A stretch of DNA of 6,934 nucleotides. Origin: Candidatus Saccharimonadota bacterium. Its GTDB lineage: Bacteria > Eremiobacterota > Xenobia > Xenobiales > Xenobiaceae. Shown in pieces: positions 6,616 to 6,934 of this stretch; position 1 is the first letter of the stretch, and each line of letters begins with the position of its first letter. The translations under genes and the position numbers were made by a program. The DNA is taken from positions 1 to 6,934 of the forward strand of contig SFMI01000094.1 in assembly GCA_004554425.1 (NCBI GenBank), in the 5' to 3' direction. The notes beneath the pieces are model-generated. The model saw nothing but the letters and a program-made list of their open reading frames with translations, was not told the DNA's origin and ran no database searches.

Positions 6616-6848
6616 CCTGTTACGCTTACTCGTTTGGCTGCGTAGTTTTCAGCTTAGCGACGATAATTAGTGTACCGCCCGCCCGTTAGCTATGTGGTGC
6701 TAGCTTCATTTTTTGCCATATCTATGCTACGGCTTCACTGGCCTTGCAGCCAGAGGCCTGCGCTACCGATATGGCGAAAAAATTTCGCTATAAGTTTTGG
6801 CTGCGGGCTCGTGTTCATGTTGGCTGGCTACAGTTAGCGGCTCTTCCA
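6616..6848. repeat. Right arm of the dispersed repeat, inverted relative to 1-165
   Basis: Reading the complement from 6848 back to 6782 reproduces positions 1-73 with 5 mismatches and one 6-base gap. From 6708 back to about 6616 it reproduces positions 74 to about 165, including the GC-rich CCGCCCGCCC core (6675-6684). The two homologous parts are separated by an insertion-like segment at about 6709-6782. No convincing gene lies in it. It starts about 40 nt after the terminator, so it is intergenic. Confidence 0.85.
6709..6782. mobile_element. About 74-bp segment with hairpin ends inserted within the right repeat arm
   Basis: TTTTTTGCCATATC (6709-6722) pairs with GATATGGC-G-AAAAAA (6768-6782), a 14-bp stem with a single bulged G6776. 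Inside lies a smaller hairpin CTGGC/GCCAG (6738-6742 and 6749-6753). The left arm lacks this segment, its flanking bases being joined directly at 73/74. The segment is far too short to code for a transposase. It could be a tiny non-autonomous element or a structured module of the repeat that was lost from the left copy. Which is ancestral cannot be told from two copies. Confidence 0.5.
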
Positions 6849-6934
6849 GGCTCGAACTGGCCTAACGGCCAATATTCTTCGCCTTCCAGCGCCGCTGCCT
6901 CCGCCTGTTGGTTAAAAACTACGCAAACAAGCCA
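6849..6934. repeat. Distal part of the repeat, ending in a fragment oriented like the left arm
   Basis: TAAAAACTACGCAAACAAG (6913-6931) closely matches 131-153 in the same orientation, and so is inverted relative to 6631-6650. A short hairpin TGGCC-TAAC-GGCCA lies at 6858-6871. Together with 6616-6848 this suggests one repeat unit of about 300 bp with imperfect inverted ends, cut off by the window edge. No coding signal is visible. Confidence 0.55.

Noticed and set aside
6585..6689. 34-codon plus-strand frame encoding a hydrophobic peptide with a lipobox-like LVLAC
   Set aside because: It starts just after the terminator T-run, has no ribosome site, and lies largely inside the repeat, where the inverted copy shows indels that would not keep a frame.
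6616..6934. CRISPR array or tRNA in the right non-coding region
   Set aside because: There are no regularly spaced direct repeats and no cloverleaf or CCA end; the structure seen is inverted-repeat in nature.

Overview
This is a bacterial window with three long genes. The phylum cannot be fixed from the sequence. Composition is AT-leaning, and none of the three genes begins with ATG: the starts are GTG, GTG and TTG or GTG. A Ser/Thr-kinase-like domain joined through one membrane segment to PEGA-type repeats is an architecture I associate with signalling-rich phyla such as PVC bacteria, Myxococcota and deep-branching relatives of Cyanobacteria; that association is only inference.

Layout: positions 1-165 are one arm of a dispersed repeat. 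A CLC-family chloride channel or transporter with two C-terminal CBS domains lies on the minus strand at 205-1953. A divergent intergenic region (1954-2222) holds a perfect TATAAT on the minus strand, set inside an inverted repeat. A 1115-residue membrane protein is encoded on the plus strand at 2223-5570: an N-terminal kinase fold, a long Pro/Gln-rich linker with an 18-residue tandem repeat, one transmembrane helix, four PEGA-like repeats and a Ser/Gly-rich tail. Its stop is followed after 6 nt by a PfkB-family sugar-phosphate kinase (1-phosphofructokinase / tagatose-6-phosphate kinase group) at 5577-6509. A strong intrinsic terminator at 6539-6578 closes this two-gene unit.

The rest (6579-6934) carries no convincing gene. 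It holds a second repeat arm inverted relative to the left one, so the three-gene block is bracketed by inverted copies of the same non-coding repeat. The right arm contains an extra segment of about 74 bp with hairpin ends that is absent from the left arm. A third fragment of the repeat, in the left arm's orientation, lies at the extreme right end.

The most notable features are: (1) the kinase-like protein looks like a pseudokinase, with HRD replaced by HGC and the helix-C Glu missing, while the ATP-site Lys and DFG are kept; (2) the uncatalogued repeat family with a nested hairpin insertion; (3) a CLC protein with Ile at the internal proton-glutamate position and a CxCxCxC cluster in its second CBS domain. 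A working model is that the pseudokinase is an envelope-anchored, nucleotide-responsive scaffold co-expressed with a sugar-phosphate kinase. That model rests on gene order only.
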